Positions 44,414-55,815 of a stretch of DNA of 64,000 nt are shown here, in pieces. Each line of letters starts with the position of its first letter. Positions within the stretch are counted from its first letter, which is position 1. The notes beneath the pieces are model-generated. The model was not told the DNA's origin. It made no database searches and worked only from the letters and a program-made list of their open reading frames with translations. Both the position numbers and the translations under genes were made by a program. Source of the stretch: Agapanthus africanus (taxonomy: Eukaryota > Streptophyta > Magnoliopsida > Asparagales > Amaryllidaceae); the NCBI GenBank assembly GCA_030015575.1, contig JASDDO010000001.1, positions 326,587,595-326,651,594 on the forward strand, in the 5' to 3' direction.

Positions 44414-45787
44414 TGATTAGTAGAGATTTTATCGATCAAAAATATTTTGTAACCGCAATCAAGAACGGCGTCGCTTGGTAGCTAGCCGGTGAGTACGGGT
44501 CGGTCCACAGGGATGTTGTGAATTTCCTAGTCGCTCAAACGAGTTAATTCCGATTGTGGTCGAATTGATTATTAAATCTAAAAACTAAATTATTCTATAC
44601 TAAGATTATCTAGATCTAAGTCTTGTTAGGGTTAGGTCTAGGGTAGGTTTGGAAATGTAAATAAATCTTAACGCTTTCTATACCCAAATGAAGATCTATG
44701 AGGAGTTATGGTAATTATCAATAAAGGGGATTAGATCCATTCGGGAAGGTGTTCCTTCCTCTAGGTTCTTATCCTTCCTTTATCAATCCTTACCCTAACC
44801 TCCATGGAAAACACGCGCAACCAGGCCTTTATACTACGGTATCACCGCTACCTCGTGGGATAGGGTGCCGTAGGGAGCGGTGTGTGCATGTATGCATGGA
44901 GTCCTATAAAAAAGTGTGATAGGCAAGAAAGGGATGAGAGATCTCATCTCTCAAAAGCCTTCCCCAAAGCTAACCCTAACAAGCGAGGAGACTACTCGCT
45001 CATTAGAGAATTTAAAAACATTTATCTAGGGCAGAGAATGAAAAATTACCTAGGGCAAGAATTGAAATTACCTACTTACTTTACAGATGGCTCTCTCCAA
45101 ACATTTACACAGGGTTGTCAGATCTGAATAGATGATATGAAAAGAGGTATCGATGCTCTCCAAAAGAATTCTTAATTTTATTCATAAAAAGTGGCATAAC
45201 CTAATACAAGGATTTGGGTTTTTATTTATAGGACATAGAAAACCCTAGGTTTACAATTGCCGCACGTCTGCATTTACCAAAATACCTCTAGGTTAACTAG
45301 TCAGAGTCGCAACAAATTTTGGTAAAAAATTTCTCTTCTCTGGGCTTTAGATGGCCGCGGAACCGCGGCCTCAACAGGGGTTAGGCCGCGGTTCCGCGGC
45401 CCAATGAAGGAATTGGCCTCTGAAATTTCTGGGCTTTGTTCTGGTTGTCTTGGGCTACTTTGTTCTTCACTTTATTGTTCATAATAGCTTCTGGTTCTCT
45501 TCCAGATTTTCCAGTGAATAATTGTGGTGGACTTTAACCGTAGCTTCGCGATCTTGGACCTTGCATTGCCTTATACTTTGTGAACTTTATCTTTTATGTA
45601 GGCTTGATCAAGATCCTTCTGTTTGTTGGTTGTAGTTCCACTTTTGCATCATCTTTTATCTTTTTCACTGTTTTAGATCCATGAACCTGTAACCTGTACT
45701 ATGTAGCAGACATGGGTCAAAAGTACCTGTTTATTTCTAAAAAGAATAAGAATAGGGAATATAATAATGCAATATTATGGTATGACA
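44414..45787 (-). repeat. 3' LTR of H
   Basis: 1374 bp with ends TG...CA on the minus strand (TGTCATACC... to ...TAATCA). TATA-like TATAAATAAA at 45221-45230 (minus). Twin GC palindromes at 45353-45401 lie upstream of that box. Confidence 0.93.
45353..45401 (-). other. Perfect GC inverted repeat in H 3' LTR
   Basis: GGCCGCGGAACCGCGGCC (45353-45370) and GGCCGCGGTTCCGCGGCC (45384-45401) are exact reverse complements separated by 13 bases. Each arm is also nearly self-complementary. It would form either one 18-bp hairpin or two short ones. Confidence 0.92.
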
Positions 45788-45806
45788 AATACCCCCAAAC
45801 TTATCT
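45788..45806 (-). promoter_or_regulatory. Polypurine tract of H
   Basis: On the minus strand, AAGTTTGGGGGTATT directly precedes the LTR start TGTCATACC. Two similar strings, AAGTTTGGGGG at about 47098-47109 and AAGTTTGGGGGG at about 47264-47275, lie further inside. Confidence 0.85.
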
Positions 45807-47227
45807 TTTGCTCGTCCTCGAGCAAACTTATTTTTATTCTCGACAAAAAGCTAACCTCACTTTCGCAGGGAATCGCGATTGCACTGAGCTCGTGCAACAA
45901 GCGGTTAAACCTCTAGTTGTCCCTAGTAGGAGGAGTGTTGTCTCCTGAGGGTTTTCAGCGGATACTACCCACAAAATCCTATCAATTAGGCCCATTGAGT
46001 TTTAGTCTCCAATTAGGTTTTCCAACAAGAAATTCTATTATCTTCGACTCATAAATTATCCGCCCATATTCTTCACGCTTCCTTATCACTTAACTTAAGA
46101 TTATATACGTTCTGCAGACCTACTTAGCTTTCGGCATCTCTTAAATTTTCCTTCTAGGGTTCCATCTCTACATAGGAATTTTTATCAACTTTACTAAAGA
46201 TACAAGTTCTATTCTTCACTCCTTTCTCTCATCTAAACTCCAATCACATACCCCTACGTGTGTGTATATATCACCCCTACACTTGGAAATTCAAATCAAG
46301 CAATCATACCCTTGTCCGTTGTCCAAAACATTTATTAATTGGTGAATTTTTAAATGAAGTTTGCTTACACATCCTTCATTCGACAGTTAATACTTCTTGA
46401 GGTACCAACAACCGATTACAAGACGTGTTTGCACATTAAAACGTAATTCCTAGTCTTGCAACACCCAAGACTTTAGCAGTGACTCCCAAACCAGTTGGTC
46501 TAAGGCGCTAGGTGATGAAGCACCCTCGCTAAATATTTTTCTATTTTTTAGCCTTAGGTAATCACAAAAACCAGTGTTCAATTTTTTTTCTTTATTCACA
46601 CTTATTTTTTTTTTTTCATTTTCTTCGTACTAAGGACTTTAGACAAGAGCATTTCAAGGTCTCCTCTACTATTCCAAGTTTCAAGGTGCGTGTTAGTGCA
46701 ATTTGTAGGGTATACATTTTCAGAATCTAGACTTAATCTAGGAATTATTTTTCAAACTTATACTCTAAAAAAAATATCAATACTTTTCCTTTGTTTCGAC
46801 TTAGCCCAAGAAGTGAACTCAAGATTTGCCTATTTCTAAATAAGATACAAAGACATATACTTTCTACCGTTAAACTTTAAGGAAGGTTATTTTTAGGGTT
46901 TTTAATTTACCGAGTCTAAGATCTAGTTGTTCCTAACTAGTTAACCTATTTGTCAAATTCAAGTCAAATACAGCCAAAATTGAATACATTAATTTTTATA
47001 ATTTTTGAAAATTTTCAATTTTTATGGGTTTTGAAATAAGTATGCAAATGCAAAAATATATACATATGAATGCGAAGGAAGAAGGCTTACCGAGCATACC
47101 CCCAAACTTAAACTTGACAGTGTCCTCACTGTCATGCTATACCAAGAGGGTTGAGAATGTCGGCACTCCCCTGTTTATTTATTTGCAAAATTTTTATATT
47201 TTATTTTTTTATTTTTATTTTTTTTTG
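45807..47227 (-). other. 3' non-coding region of H
   Basis: About 1.4 kb, AT-rich, with long T-runs near 46590-46620 and 47190-47230 and two PPT-like strings. No gene seen. Confidence 0.6.
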
Positions 47228-47935
47228 TTAAAAGAAAAAACAAATTATATATACAACAAGGTTCCCCCCAAACTTAAGCAAGGCCTCACACAAGCCAAAT
47301 GTTAGCACCAACCATTCAAAAATTCTATCGTGATAATGGTAGAGTTGGTGAAAGAATGGGGTGTAGAGAAATGAAATGAGAAGCACACGAGACCATGTCG
47401 AGATAGAAGAAGTATACGGTCTCGGTGGAGGAGAAGAATGGCGGAAGGGGAAAAGAAATGGTAGTGGTTCTACTTCTTCAAGTGGAGGTTGATTAATCAC
47501 AAAATTCGTATCGTTTAAGAATGCGAGTTCGTCGGCGAAAATATCTTCGAAACTGTTATCGAAGGTCCAATTGAAAATTATCGAACTCAAAATATCGGAT
47601 TGTGATTCATCAACACTCGGTATCATTAAAGAAAGACTAGTAGAACCAAAGAAAGTGGGAATACGAACTTGAGGGTGAGGATGAAGTGTATAAATTAGCA
47701 CAATTTGTAATGGCCGATGTGTAAAAAGCGATTGTGCTAATCTATCAACCCACGGAAAATTGAGATTAAATCCCTCAAGATTCGTGAGCAAACATGGGTA
47801 CGTCGAACTTGGTATTGGAGATGAAAGCGTAACGGTCTCTTGCAAGGTCGGAACGATAGGATGGACGAAAGGGAGTGAATTAGGGATAGTCTCATTCTCA
47901 CCTAAGTAAATTGTCTCGAACTCGAAGGATTCCAT
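47228..47935 (-). CDS. Unknown protein of element H, 235 aa
   Basis: This frame starts ATG at 47935 (minus) and runs 235 codons. I do not recognise it. The first two thirds are rich in Pro, Ser, Thr, Phe, Asp and Glu, with no metal-binding or catalytic motif. The last about 40 residues are hydrophobic (around residues 185-205 and 210-235, with LKFGGN near residue 220). The LKFGG part is coded by the AAGTTTGGGGG string, so the C-terminus overlaps a PPT-like repeat. It stands last of three minus-strand frames in the element, each in a different frame from the next. It could be an element-specific accessory protein or simply open by chance. Confidence 0.4.
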   Translation of the reverse strand: MESFEFETIYLGENETIPNSLPFVHPIVPTLQETVTLSSPIPSSTYPCLLTNLEGFNLNFPWVDRLAQSLFTHRPLQIVLIYTLHPHPQVRIPTFFGSTSLSLMIPSVDESQSDILSSIIFNWTFDNSFEDIFADELAFLNDTNFVINQPPLEEVEPLPFLFPFRHSSPPPRPYTSSISTWSRVLLISFLYTPFFHQLYHYHDRIFEWLVLTFGLCEALLKFGGNLVVYIICFFF

Positions 47936-48062
47936 GAATGGTTCGAAATGACTGTAAGTAACCGAGTTTGATGGTTCAACTAACTCATCTGAAAATTCAA
48001 AGGACTAAAACTCGGGCGGTGAGTCTTCAACATCGTCCGAAAAAGTGAAACACTCGTAAGTG

Positions 48063-48497
48063 TTATCGGCTGTGAGAACTGTTGTCACGTTCACAGTCTT
48101 CAAGCATGATCTTTAGCGTGGGCGGAACGATGGAAGGGAGGGAGGGTGATATAACAGTTAAAGGTTCAGGAGGATGAATTGGAAAATCATACACCTCAAA
48201 CAAAAATGGTTCAACCTCAATATGATCCTCAATACTCTCCTCAATACTATCATCATAATTCTCAATACTATCCTCAATGCTCTCCTCAAAATTTAGCCTA
48301 TCCATGCCATTATCATCAAAATCAAGACGCATATGAGGTTCGGGAGAAACATTTAATGACTCGGGAAGATGAATTGGACATAAAATTTCAATCAAATCTA
48401 CGGGTTCATCATCCAAAATATTCCCGACGTCTATATCCTCAATCAAGTGAAAATCAATTTTTTCTGACACCTCATCAAAAGCATGGATATTTATCAA
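48063..48497 (-). CDS. Unknown acidic protein of element H, 144 aa
   Basis: Starts ATG at 48497 (minus). It is very acidic. Residues about 70-92 are a repeat of S-I-E-(D/E) units coded by a 12-bp degenerate tandem repeat (about 48225-48300). No known domain is seen. It is not in frame with the ORF upstream (48551-49396) or downstream (47228-47935); small frameshifts may have split one longer protein. Function unknown; low-complexity composition makes homology claims unsafe. Confidence 0.4.
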   Translation of the reverse strand: MINIHAFDEVSEKIDFHLIEDIDVGNILDDEPVDLIEILCPIHLPESLNVSPEPHMRLDFDDNGMDRLNFEESIEDSIENYDDSIEESIEDHIEVEPFLFEVYDFPIHPPEPLTVISPSLPSIVPPTLKIMLEDCERDNSSHSR

Positions 48498-48550
48498 TTC
48501 AGGTTCTAGAGTGGAGGTGTAAAGTTCAAAAGGATTAGGTGTGGTTTAAC

Positions 48551-49396
48551 TCAAAAGGGATTCTTCACAATCTGGCAATCAAGCACTACAAAGTCACACA
48601 ACTCGTTTTTATTTTCAACTGGTGAGCTATTTGGGACAATCGATGGAAAACCAGAGTTGTGGGCTTCAAATGGGTATGGGTAGGTCTGATTTGGGAATGT
48701 GTAGAACTCACTCGCTCCTCTCAAATTCTCACTCTGTCCAACCGCCTCCTCATACATGGGAAAATTTGGAGCTAGTTGGAAACTAGCTGCCGGTTCACTA
48801 GGTTGCATAAGGGTGGCAATGGACGCATCCACATTCCTAACCATTTTGTTTGTTGGTGAAATATAAGCTGCCAACGACTGTTCCAAACTAGACATGGGTG
48901 ATGAAGGAGTTTCGGTAAAAGATTCAAAATTGTTTGGATACGTGAAACTCCCAAAAGGCTGTGTAGAAGCAATGTCTAGTGACGGTGGGAAAGTCGGGTC
49001 GGACTGGTAGGAATTGGATAGTTGGATAGGAGTAGGATCAACATGTGTATAAAAAGGTGAATGGACTTGTTGATCCCTAGAACTGGATGTGCGGAGAGGG
49101 GTGAAAGATCGGCTACTAGATTATGCGATATGCTCAGCAATAGACATCGGTTTAGGAGTTACAACAGGACTCAAAAAAGTGGTATCAACGTACGAAGGTG
49201 GTGAAGGTTGAAATGGTTGACACAAACTGGGTTGCAATGTCGAACTATTTCTCCTAGACGCTTCTATTTGATCTTTCAAAGAAATTTTGGGCATGGAGAG
49301 ATCGTCCTTAAATCGACCGAAACAACTGACGTACGAGGTAAAGTTAGGTTCAGGATACCAAAGTTCAACAAGAGATTTATGAGGTGGGGTACCCAT
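48551..49396 (-). pseudogene. Unknown first ORF of element H, one stop
   Basis: ATG at 49396 (minus) opens a frame of about 281 codons with a single in-frame TAA near codon 92 (around 49120). The second part (48551-48895) stays in the same frame. It is rich in Pro, Ser and Thr (for example PQPFQPSPPSYVDT-like text is absent but similar Pro/Ser tracts are visible throughout). It occupies the place of gag after the leader but shows no capsid or zinc-knuckle motif that I can identify. It may be a remnant or replacement of gag. Confidence 0.45.
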
Positions 49397-50438
49397 GATG
49401 TAAGAGGGAGAAGAGAAAGAAGATTGGGGTGCACGGATTTCTTAGCGACAAAAGTTGCATGTCTTTTTAAAAAAAATTTCCTTTTTTTTATTTATAACTT
49501 TTTGCAAAAAAGATTTTCGATAAAGGTCTTAGACACAAATGCAATCAACCAGAAATGCACAATCAGGCCTAGATCTAGGGCCACCTAGGTCAGCTAGACA
49601 GCTCCTAACTGTTCCAAAGGGCTAGAAATAGGACCTCAAACCGCCTCTTCACCACCAATTGCGGCCAGGTAAGTGCCAGGTGAGTGGGAGCCCCCACGCT
49701 ACAAGTAGCGGTCCTAATTAAGTAACCACTTGCCTTAGACACACTTGCCTAGACACCGCAATGTCAGGTTAGGATTAACGGCCGATGCCTATAACTAGTC
49801 CTCTATCCTATTGAGCTCGAAGTCCTTAGGGCTGAGTCTAGTATTTTTTAATTAAAGATTGGTCAATGCAAATGCTTTATGTGATGAAATCCCCACCCAA
49901 TCTGAATTGGTCAAAAGCCCCTTAAAGTCCGATTAAAGATATGCAAAACAGTAAATCACTTGCAATCAAATCTTTTTATTTTATGCGCGGTGCAAAGAAT
50001 CCCGCACAAGATTTGTTATTGAGAAAGGGGAAGATTTTTAAGCGCAAAGAATCCTGCAGGAGATTTGACAAAAGATATATTTTAGGTTGCAAAGGGGGGA
50101 AAAGGGAAACAAACAGTGAAAATTTCGCGCGATGAAGAGCCAGAAGGACCACGGATTAGCGGCGGGAGGCGGCTTTCACGGCGGAAAGGCGGCGGCGTTG
50201 AGGCTTCAGGTCTCTGAAAAACTTCTGGTGTTCTATTGGTCCAATTCCATTCTGTTCTGATCTACCTTTTTCTATTTCGCACTCTGGATTTTTCCAGATC
50301 CGTCGATCCTGCAAAGAGTCACAAAAATACCCATCCAAAAATAACAGATGATATATTTTTATATTTTTGTGATATTTCAGTTTTTACGGTTTTTTAATTT
50401 AATATTAACCCGAAATTGCAAAAAGGAAATAACACGCC
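49397..50438 (-). other. Leader of H
   Basis: Non-coding stretch between the PBS and first frame. It contains a GC-rich patch with GGCGG repeats (50159-50200) that can fold imperfectly, and a GCGGCC near 49664. No gene seen. Confidence 0.6.
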
Positions 50439-50459
50439 ATCCCCGGCAACGGCACCATT
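50439..50459 (-). promoter_or_regulatory. Primer-binding site of H
   Basis: The minus strand reads TGGTGCCGTTGCCGGGGAT just after the LTR. This is one base from TGGCGCCGTTGCCGGGGA, the site type found in Athila/Tat elements. Confidence 0.92.
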
Positions 50460-51828
50460 TGATTGGTAGAGATTTTATCGAATATTTAGTAACCGCAATC
50501 AAGAACGGCGTCGCTTGGTAGCTAGCCGGTGATTACGGGTCGGTCCACAGGGATGTTATGAATTTCCTAGTCGCTCAAACGAGTTAATTCCGATTGTGGT
50601 CGGATTGATTATTAAATCTAAAAACTAAATTATTCTATACTAAGATTATCTAGATCTAAGTCTTGCTAGGGTTAGGTCTAGGGTAGGTTTGGAAATGTAA
50701 ATAAATCTTAACGCTTTCTATACCCAAATGAAGATCTATGAGGAGTTATGTTAATTATCAATAAAGGGGATTAGATCCATTCGGGAAGGTGTTCCTTCCT
50801 CTAGGTTCTTGTCCTTCCTTTATCAATCCTTACCCTAACCTCCATGGAAAACACGCGCAACCGGGCCATTATACTACGGTATCACCGCTACCTCGTGGGA
50901 TAGGGTGACGTAGGGAGCGGTGTGTGCATGTATGCATGGAGTCCTATGAAAAAGTATGATGGGCAAGAAAGGGATGGGAGTTCTCATCTCTCAAAAGCCA
51001 TCCCCAAAGCTAACCCAAAGAAGCGAGGAGACTACTCTCTCATTAGGGAATTTAAAAACATTTATCTAGCGCAGAGAATAAAAAATTACCTAGGGCAAGA
51101 ATTGAAATTACCTACTTACTTTACAGATAGCTCTCTCCAAACATTTACACAGGGTTGTCAGATCTGAATAGATGATATGAAAAGAGGCATCGATACTCTC
51201 CAAAAGAATTCTGAATTTTATTCATAAAAAGAGGCATAACCTAATACAAGGATTTGGGTTTCTATTTATAGGACATAGAAAATCCTAGGTTTACAATTGC
51301 CGCATATCTGCATTTACCAAAATACCCCTAGGTTGACTAGTCAGAGCCGCAACAAATTTTTGTAAAAAATTCCTCTTCTCTAGGCTTTAGATGGCCACGG
51401 AACCGCGGGCTCAGCAGGGGTTAGGCCGCGGTTCCGCGGCCCAATGAAGGGATTGGCCTCTGTAATTTCTGGGCTTTGTTCTGGTTGTCTTGGGCTACTT
51501 TGTTCTTCACTTCATTCTTCATAATAGCTTCTGGTTCTCTTCCAGATTTTCCAGTGAATAATTGTGGTGGAATTTAACCGTGGCTTCGCGATCTTTGACC
51601 TTGCATTGCCTTGTACTTTGTGAACTTTATCTTTTATGTAGGCTTGATCAAGATCCTTCTGTTTGTTGGTTGTAGTTCCACTTTTGCATCATCTTTTATC
51701 TTTTTCACTGTTTTATATCCAAGAACCTGTAACCTGTACTATGTAGCAGACATGGGTCAAAAGCACATGTTTATTTGTAAAAAGAATAAGAATGGGGTAT
51801 ATAATAATGCAATATTATAGTATGAACA
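50460..51828 (-). repeat. 5' LTR of H
   Basis: 1369 bp, matching 44414-45787 with scattered changes (roughly a few per hundred by eye). The GC inverted repeat lies at 51393-51410 and 51424-51441, with two mutations in the first arm. TATA-like TATAAATAGA on the minus strand near 51261-51270. Confidence 0.93.
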
Positions 51829-52493
51829 ATGCATCGAAATTCCAGAGTACATTTGTGCTAACATTTTTACACTTTCCTAATATGTGGAATCTCATAAAAC
51901 TTTCTTGTTCACTGCCAGATTTCAAGTCTTGGACTTGGCATATTTTTCTCAGCACTTTTAACTGTTTTTGCTCCTTTCCTGGAATTTCCTGCACAGATTC
52001 TCGAGACAAGTGTTGCGCTACACAAAGATTATGCGATGCAATGATAAACACCTAATTTCCCTCAGAAATGTCGTTTGATGAGTTCGTACGAGGAATCATG
52101 CCGTACTTAAGATAATACAAGGATTTATGCGAATTGGAAATGATGAACTTTATTTGACGAATATGGCTAATTGATCTTTTGACTCGTAGAGTTAGATTAT
52201 ATTCTGTTTTAGAATGTAATAGTTGTGTGAGCTATATTCTTTTAAAAACTATGATTCGTTGTCTTCTAAATAAAATACGCGGATGCGTGCCAGTTCTAAA
52301 ACGAATACCTATTTTAAATTTAGGGCAGCTTCCTTATTTTAAACTTAACGCTTCGATCATTTCTAAAGATAATGGTATAGCTCATAGCAAGCAATTACAA
52401 TAGTTACGTTTAGATTAATTTACATGTTTGCATTGTATTACTCATATTTTACGTTTCTACGATTACGCACACTCTGATAGAACACCGCACAAA

Positions 52494-52554
52494 TACCAAT
52501 GAGTACTTTGCTTCACAAGCACTTGAATATATGTTACACTACACCCCATTGGTA
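52494..52554 (+). other. Conserved LTR hairpin (C, copy 1)
   Basis: TACCAATG (52494-52501) pairs with CATTGGTA (52547-52554). It is followed by CTGCCATGTCAC, like the other copies. Confidence 0.75.
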
Positions 52555-52634
52555 CTGCCATGTCACTATAGAACCGTGCTGTTATATATGTATTAAAATA
52601 AATAGGATGTTACACTGAAGAACGCTTGCTCAAA

Positions 52635-52695
52635 TACTAATGATTGCCATGTTGCACGAGCACAGATGCGTATGTTACACTACACATCATTAGTA
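52635..52695 (+). other. Conserved LTR hairpin (C, copy 2)
   Basis: TACTAATGAT (52635-52644) pairs perfectly with ATCATTAGTA (52686-52695). It is preceded by TTGCTCAAA and followed by GTACCATGACAC. It is a tandem duplicate, about 140 bp from copy 1, with different stem bases. Confidence 0.8.
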
Positions 52696-54254
52696 GTACC
52701 ATGACACAGTAGAATTGAAATCTATAATTATGTGATGTAATTATGTAGTCTTCTGTATTCCTGTTGTAAGTTACGAATATTATACTATAAATGCTATATT
52801 TGATTCTTATGGATTTTCTGGATATTTTACTCCTGATGATATATATCGGTGGTATGGTATACTGTTATATATGTATATATATAATATATCATCAATATAA
52901 TCTATGCAAGTATTCTTATTTCTTACTTGATATTTTGATATGATGAGTTAAACGTCCACCATGAGTTTTGTTTTTCCTGATTTTGATTCCGGGCCGGGTG
53001 GGGTAGCTATACGGTTTCGGATTTGTAAAATATCCGTACTGAGTGGCGAAAATATACAGTCGGATACATGGTGGACCCGTATCGAGACCGAGGGGCAGGA
53101 TGCCGCATTGAGGCGGAGGAGCCTAACGAGGATACTTGATTCCGGAGATAAAAACGAACACGGCAGATATCCAGGGGATACTGACCGGGGTTCGACTTGG
53201 TGTGACAGATATCCAGGGGATACTGATCGTAGCCAGGATATCGCGTGGCGATCATCTATTGAGGTGGTGTCGACGATATCTGTATTTATGTGTCGATGAT
53301 GGACACGAGAGATTTCGGAATTCGATGCCGATGCTGGAAATCTATATATATTGGTATATATTGATATGATCATTATCATGAGGTACACATTTAGAGATTA
53401 CTGGTGGATCTAACCAGGACTGATCCGGAGGACAGTACCTACATATATTGGCATATACATTCATATACAAATAAAAGGATTCAAGTACGAACTATAGATT
53501 CATGATTTTGACTCATATGACATTAGGATATTATACTTGGGATTGCATGATAGTTAGTAGTGCACATATACATGTCATATAGCACATCAGTACAGATTAT
53601 GATAATACTATACTTATGACCTAGGTATAGTCATGCATTTCGATTTCTACTTTTAGATGTACTTTTATTCACTGAGTTGGCAGCTCATCCCCGTTGTGCC
53701 ACAGTTTCTTGCTGGTTATACCGCTTGGATTATCAGCGATTTGGGGCATACCTTCTTTTGGGGATTGATGGGTAAGTGAGTTATTATTGTATCATACTCA
53801 CTCTTGATTATTCTTTTATTCTTGTATCTAGCAGAAACTCCATAAACTTTGAAATGATATACTGTGGACTTAGAATCGAGACTTAGAGTTTATGTGTGGT
53901 GATGTCGCACTCTTTAGAGTCGACTTCTGATATTGATTGTTTGGTTGTTCCATCTTTTTGACGTGAAAGATGGCTTCCGTTGGATTGCCATTTTATTATT
54001 ATGTTGTATCGGGGCTTTATAAAAATACAAAGGGAGTAATGTTAAGTTTCAAAACGTCATAAATATTTTTTTATATACTTATATAAATATAGATGTTATT
54101 TTAAATGGATTTTGTAGGATGATTAATTAAACCTCACCTCAACTATTTTCAAAAAGGGTTTAGATTACGGGTTTTGGCTTACTTGAACCGTGTCGATATC
54201 TTTAGATGTCACGTGATTTAAGTGCCGGTCACGTGCCACATTTGGGTCGTGACA

Positions 54255-54545
54255 TCTGACCTCGGCCCTCGCTGTACCACTCTGAGTCCCCATAGTCATC
54301 GGCGGCAAAGGCTAATAAATGGAAATAAGATTCGATAAGAACACGTAAATCAAATCACAAGGATATGAATTATCAAGGAAGGAATTTCAAGCAATTTGTA
54401 CTTAGGTCGCTTTAGGCGAAGTACCGCATCATGAGTGTGCCGCGGACATACACACACTACGTCACTCTACTTAAGCTACCTACTCCATCATACCAAGGTC
54501 ATCCTACACTCCGAAAGAAAAAACCTAGCGCTCTGATACTAACTT
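54255..54545 (-). other. Internal remnant and PBS of E
   Basis: The minus strand reads TTAGTATCAGAGCGC (54529-54543) after the LTR end: the usual PBS with one change. The next bases match the start of the B internal region (29325-29460), including the AGTGACGTA part. Sequence from 54255 to about 54400 is unassigned internal sequence. No gene. Confidence 0.75.
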
Positions 54546-55269
54546 TGTCACGTCCCGAAATAGGCACGTGACGGCCCTTAAACTACGCAACGTCTACAGG
54601 CGTAACGCAATTTAAGTATGCCAGAAACCCAGCAATCTAAACCATCAAAAGTAGTAAGAAATAAGGACATTGTTAAAACTTTTGAAATCTCAACCAAAAT
54701 TCTTTAAAGTCCCAATTTTAATTCCTTTAAAATTTTGGCAGCACCACCTTTCTAAAAACTAACCCCAAAAATGGGTACAACATAAATATCCCAAACGGGA
54801 GCAAAATCCACGCCCAAAGGCGGAAAACAACCACCACAACAAATATACTACACCGTAGCAAAGAAATAAAAGACATAGAAGTAAAACTGCATAAAAGACC
54901 TCTAAGTCACAAAATAATATACAATATCATCCTCACATCAAGTCTCTAAATCATACAAAATTATGGTAGATGGAGAGTACATGGATAAACCGAAAATACA
55001 ATAAACAACCATGGATAACCGTAAACCCACCTTAGCAAAACTTCACACTATGAACTGAAGCGGTATCCGCTGCAAAAGATGATATGATAGATGAATAGCC
55101 TGCATCGACTAGTCTGGGGAACAACCTGCAAACACTGTGGCACAACGGGGGTAAGTTGCCATCTCGTGAATAGTAAATAACATATGCAGGTAATCGCAAG
55201 TATGCACGTACAGCGCGAATCTAACATATGCAAGCTAAAAGCAATAAATGGTCATATGAATGTAATAGT

Positions 55270-55525
55270 CATGAAAGATACTCTAGCAGGTACATCTAAT
55301 ACATGAAGTAATAGTATGACAATCTGTACGCAACAATCATGTAAGGTACTCTATCAGGTACAACTAATACATGAAATGATGATATGAATATGTATATATG
55401 CAATAGTTATGACATGTACTCTAGCAGGTACAACTAATACATGAAGCAAAGCATATAAAATAAAAGTATGTAAATGCAACATTCATGGAAGGTACTCTAT
55501 CGGGTACAACTAAAACATGAAGCAG
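55270..55525 (-). repeat. Minisatellite, about 70-80-bp unit
   Basis: Four tandem units share the GGTACTCTA-CAGGTACAAC box followed by TAATACATGAA, at about 55278, 55337, 55417 and 55491. Confidence 0.85.
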
Positions 55526-55679
55526 TGCATAAACAATAAATGTGGAGTATGGAATGAAACATGACATTTTCACAGAATCCTGACATCGTGGTAGACCAAA
55601 GTCCATCAAGACAATCCAAATCCCAATTCCTCAAATCGGCCCCCAAGTTGGCTCTCATATCAAATAAGTCTTACAAATC

Positions 55680-55815
55680 CTGAATGTACAATATCAAGTA
55701 AATCTCATATACCCTGAATGTACAAAATCAGCTAATCTCATATATATCATGTATCCAATATCAAGTGAATCCCATATATCCTGAATCCAATATCAAGTGA
55801 ATCTCATATATCCTA
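55680..55815 (-). repeat. Minisatellite, about 35-40-bp unit
   Basis: Four units share CAATATCAAGT-AATC followed by CATATATCCTGAAT. Confidence 0.8.

Larger units (their letters stand above)
44414..51828 (-). mobile_element. Element H: Athila/Tat-like, non-autonomous
   Basis: LTRs at 50460-51828 (5') and 44414-45787 (3') on the minus strand are flanked by ATGCA (44409-44413 and 51829-51833). The PBS is of the TGGTGCCGTTGCCGGGG type, known from Athila/Tat Gypsy elements. The purine tract next to the 3' LTR reads AAGTTTGGGGGTATT. The 4.7-kb interior has three minus-strand frames without recognisable gag, protease, RT or integrase. It inserted in LTR F1. Confidence 0.92.
42949..52176 (-). repeat. 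F1: Gypsy-like LTR, split by element H
   Basis: Pieces 42949-44413 and 51834 to about 52176 form one minus-strand LTR of about 1.8 kb, related to F2 (60465-62169). The left edge TGATTGATATTTTCG is the LTR 3' end (CA on the minus strand) and resembles the end of the H LTR in its GACCGCAATCAA-AACGG part. ATGCA on both sides of H proves H inserted here. The right boundary is uncertain. No target duplication for F1 was found. A TATA-like GATATAAAGG lies at 44021-44030 (minus). Confidence 0.75.
52181..54254 (+). repeat. LTR C: partial plus-strand long LTR
   Basis: The 3' two kilobases or so of a long LTR of the A/B/E family but a different subfamily, ending GGGTCGTGACA at 54254. No PBS follows it. 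Its first part is missing where it meets F1. It contains two tandem copies of the conserved hairpin. Orientation is opposite to E, in which it lies. No target duplication could be matched. Confidence 0.7.
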
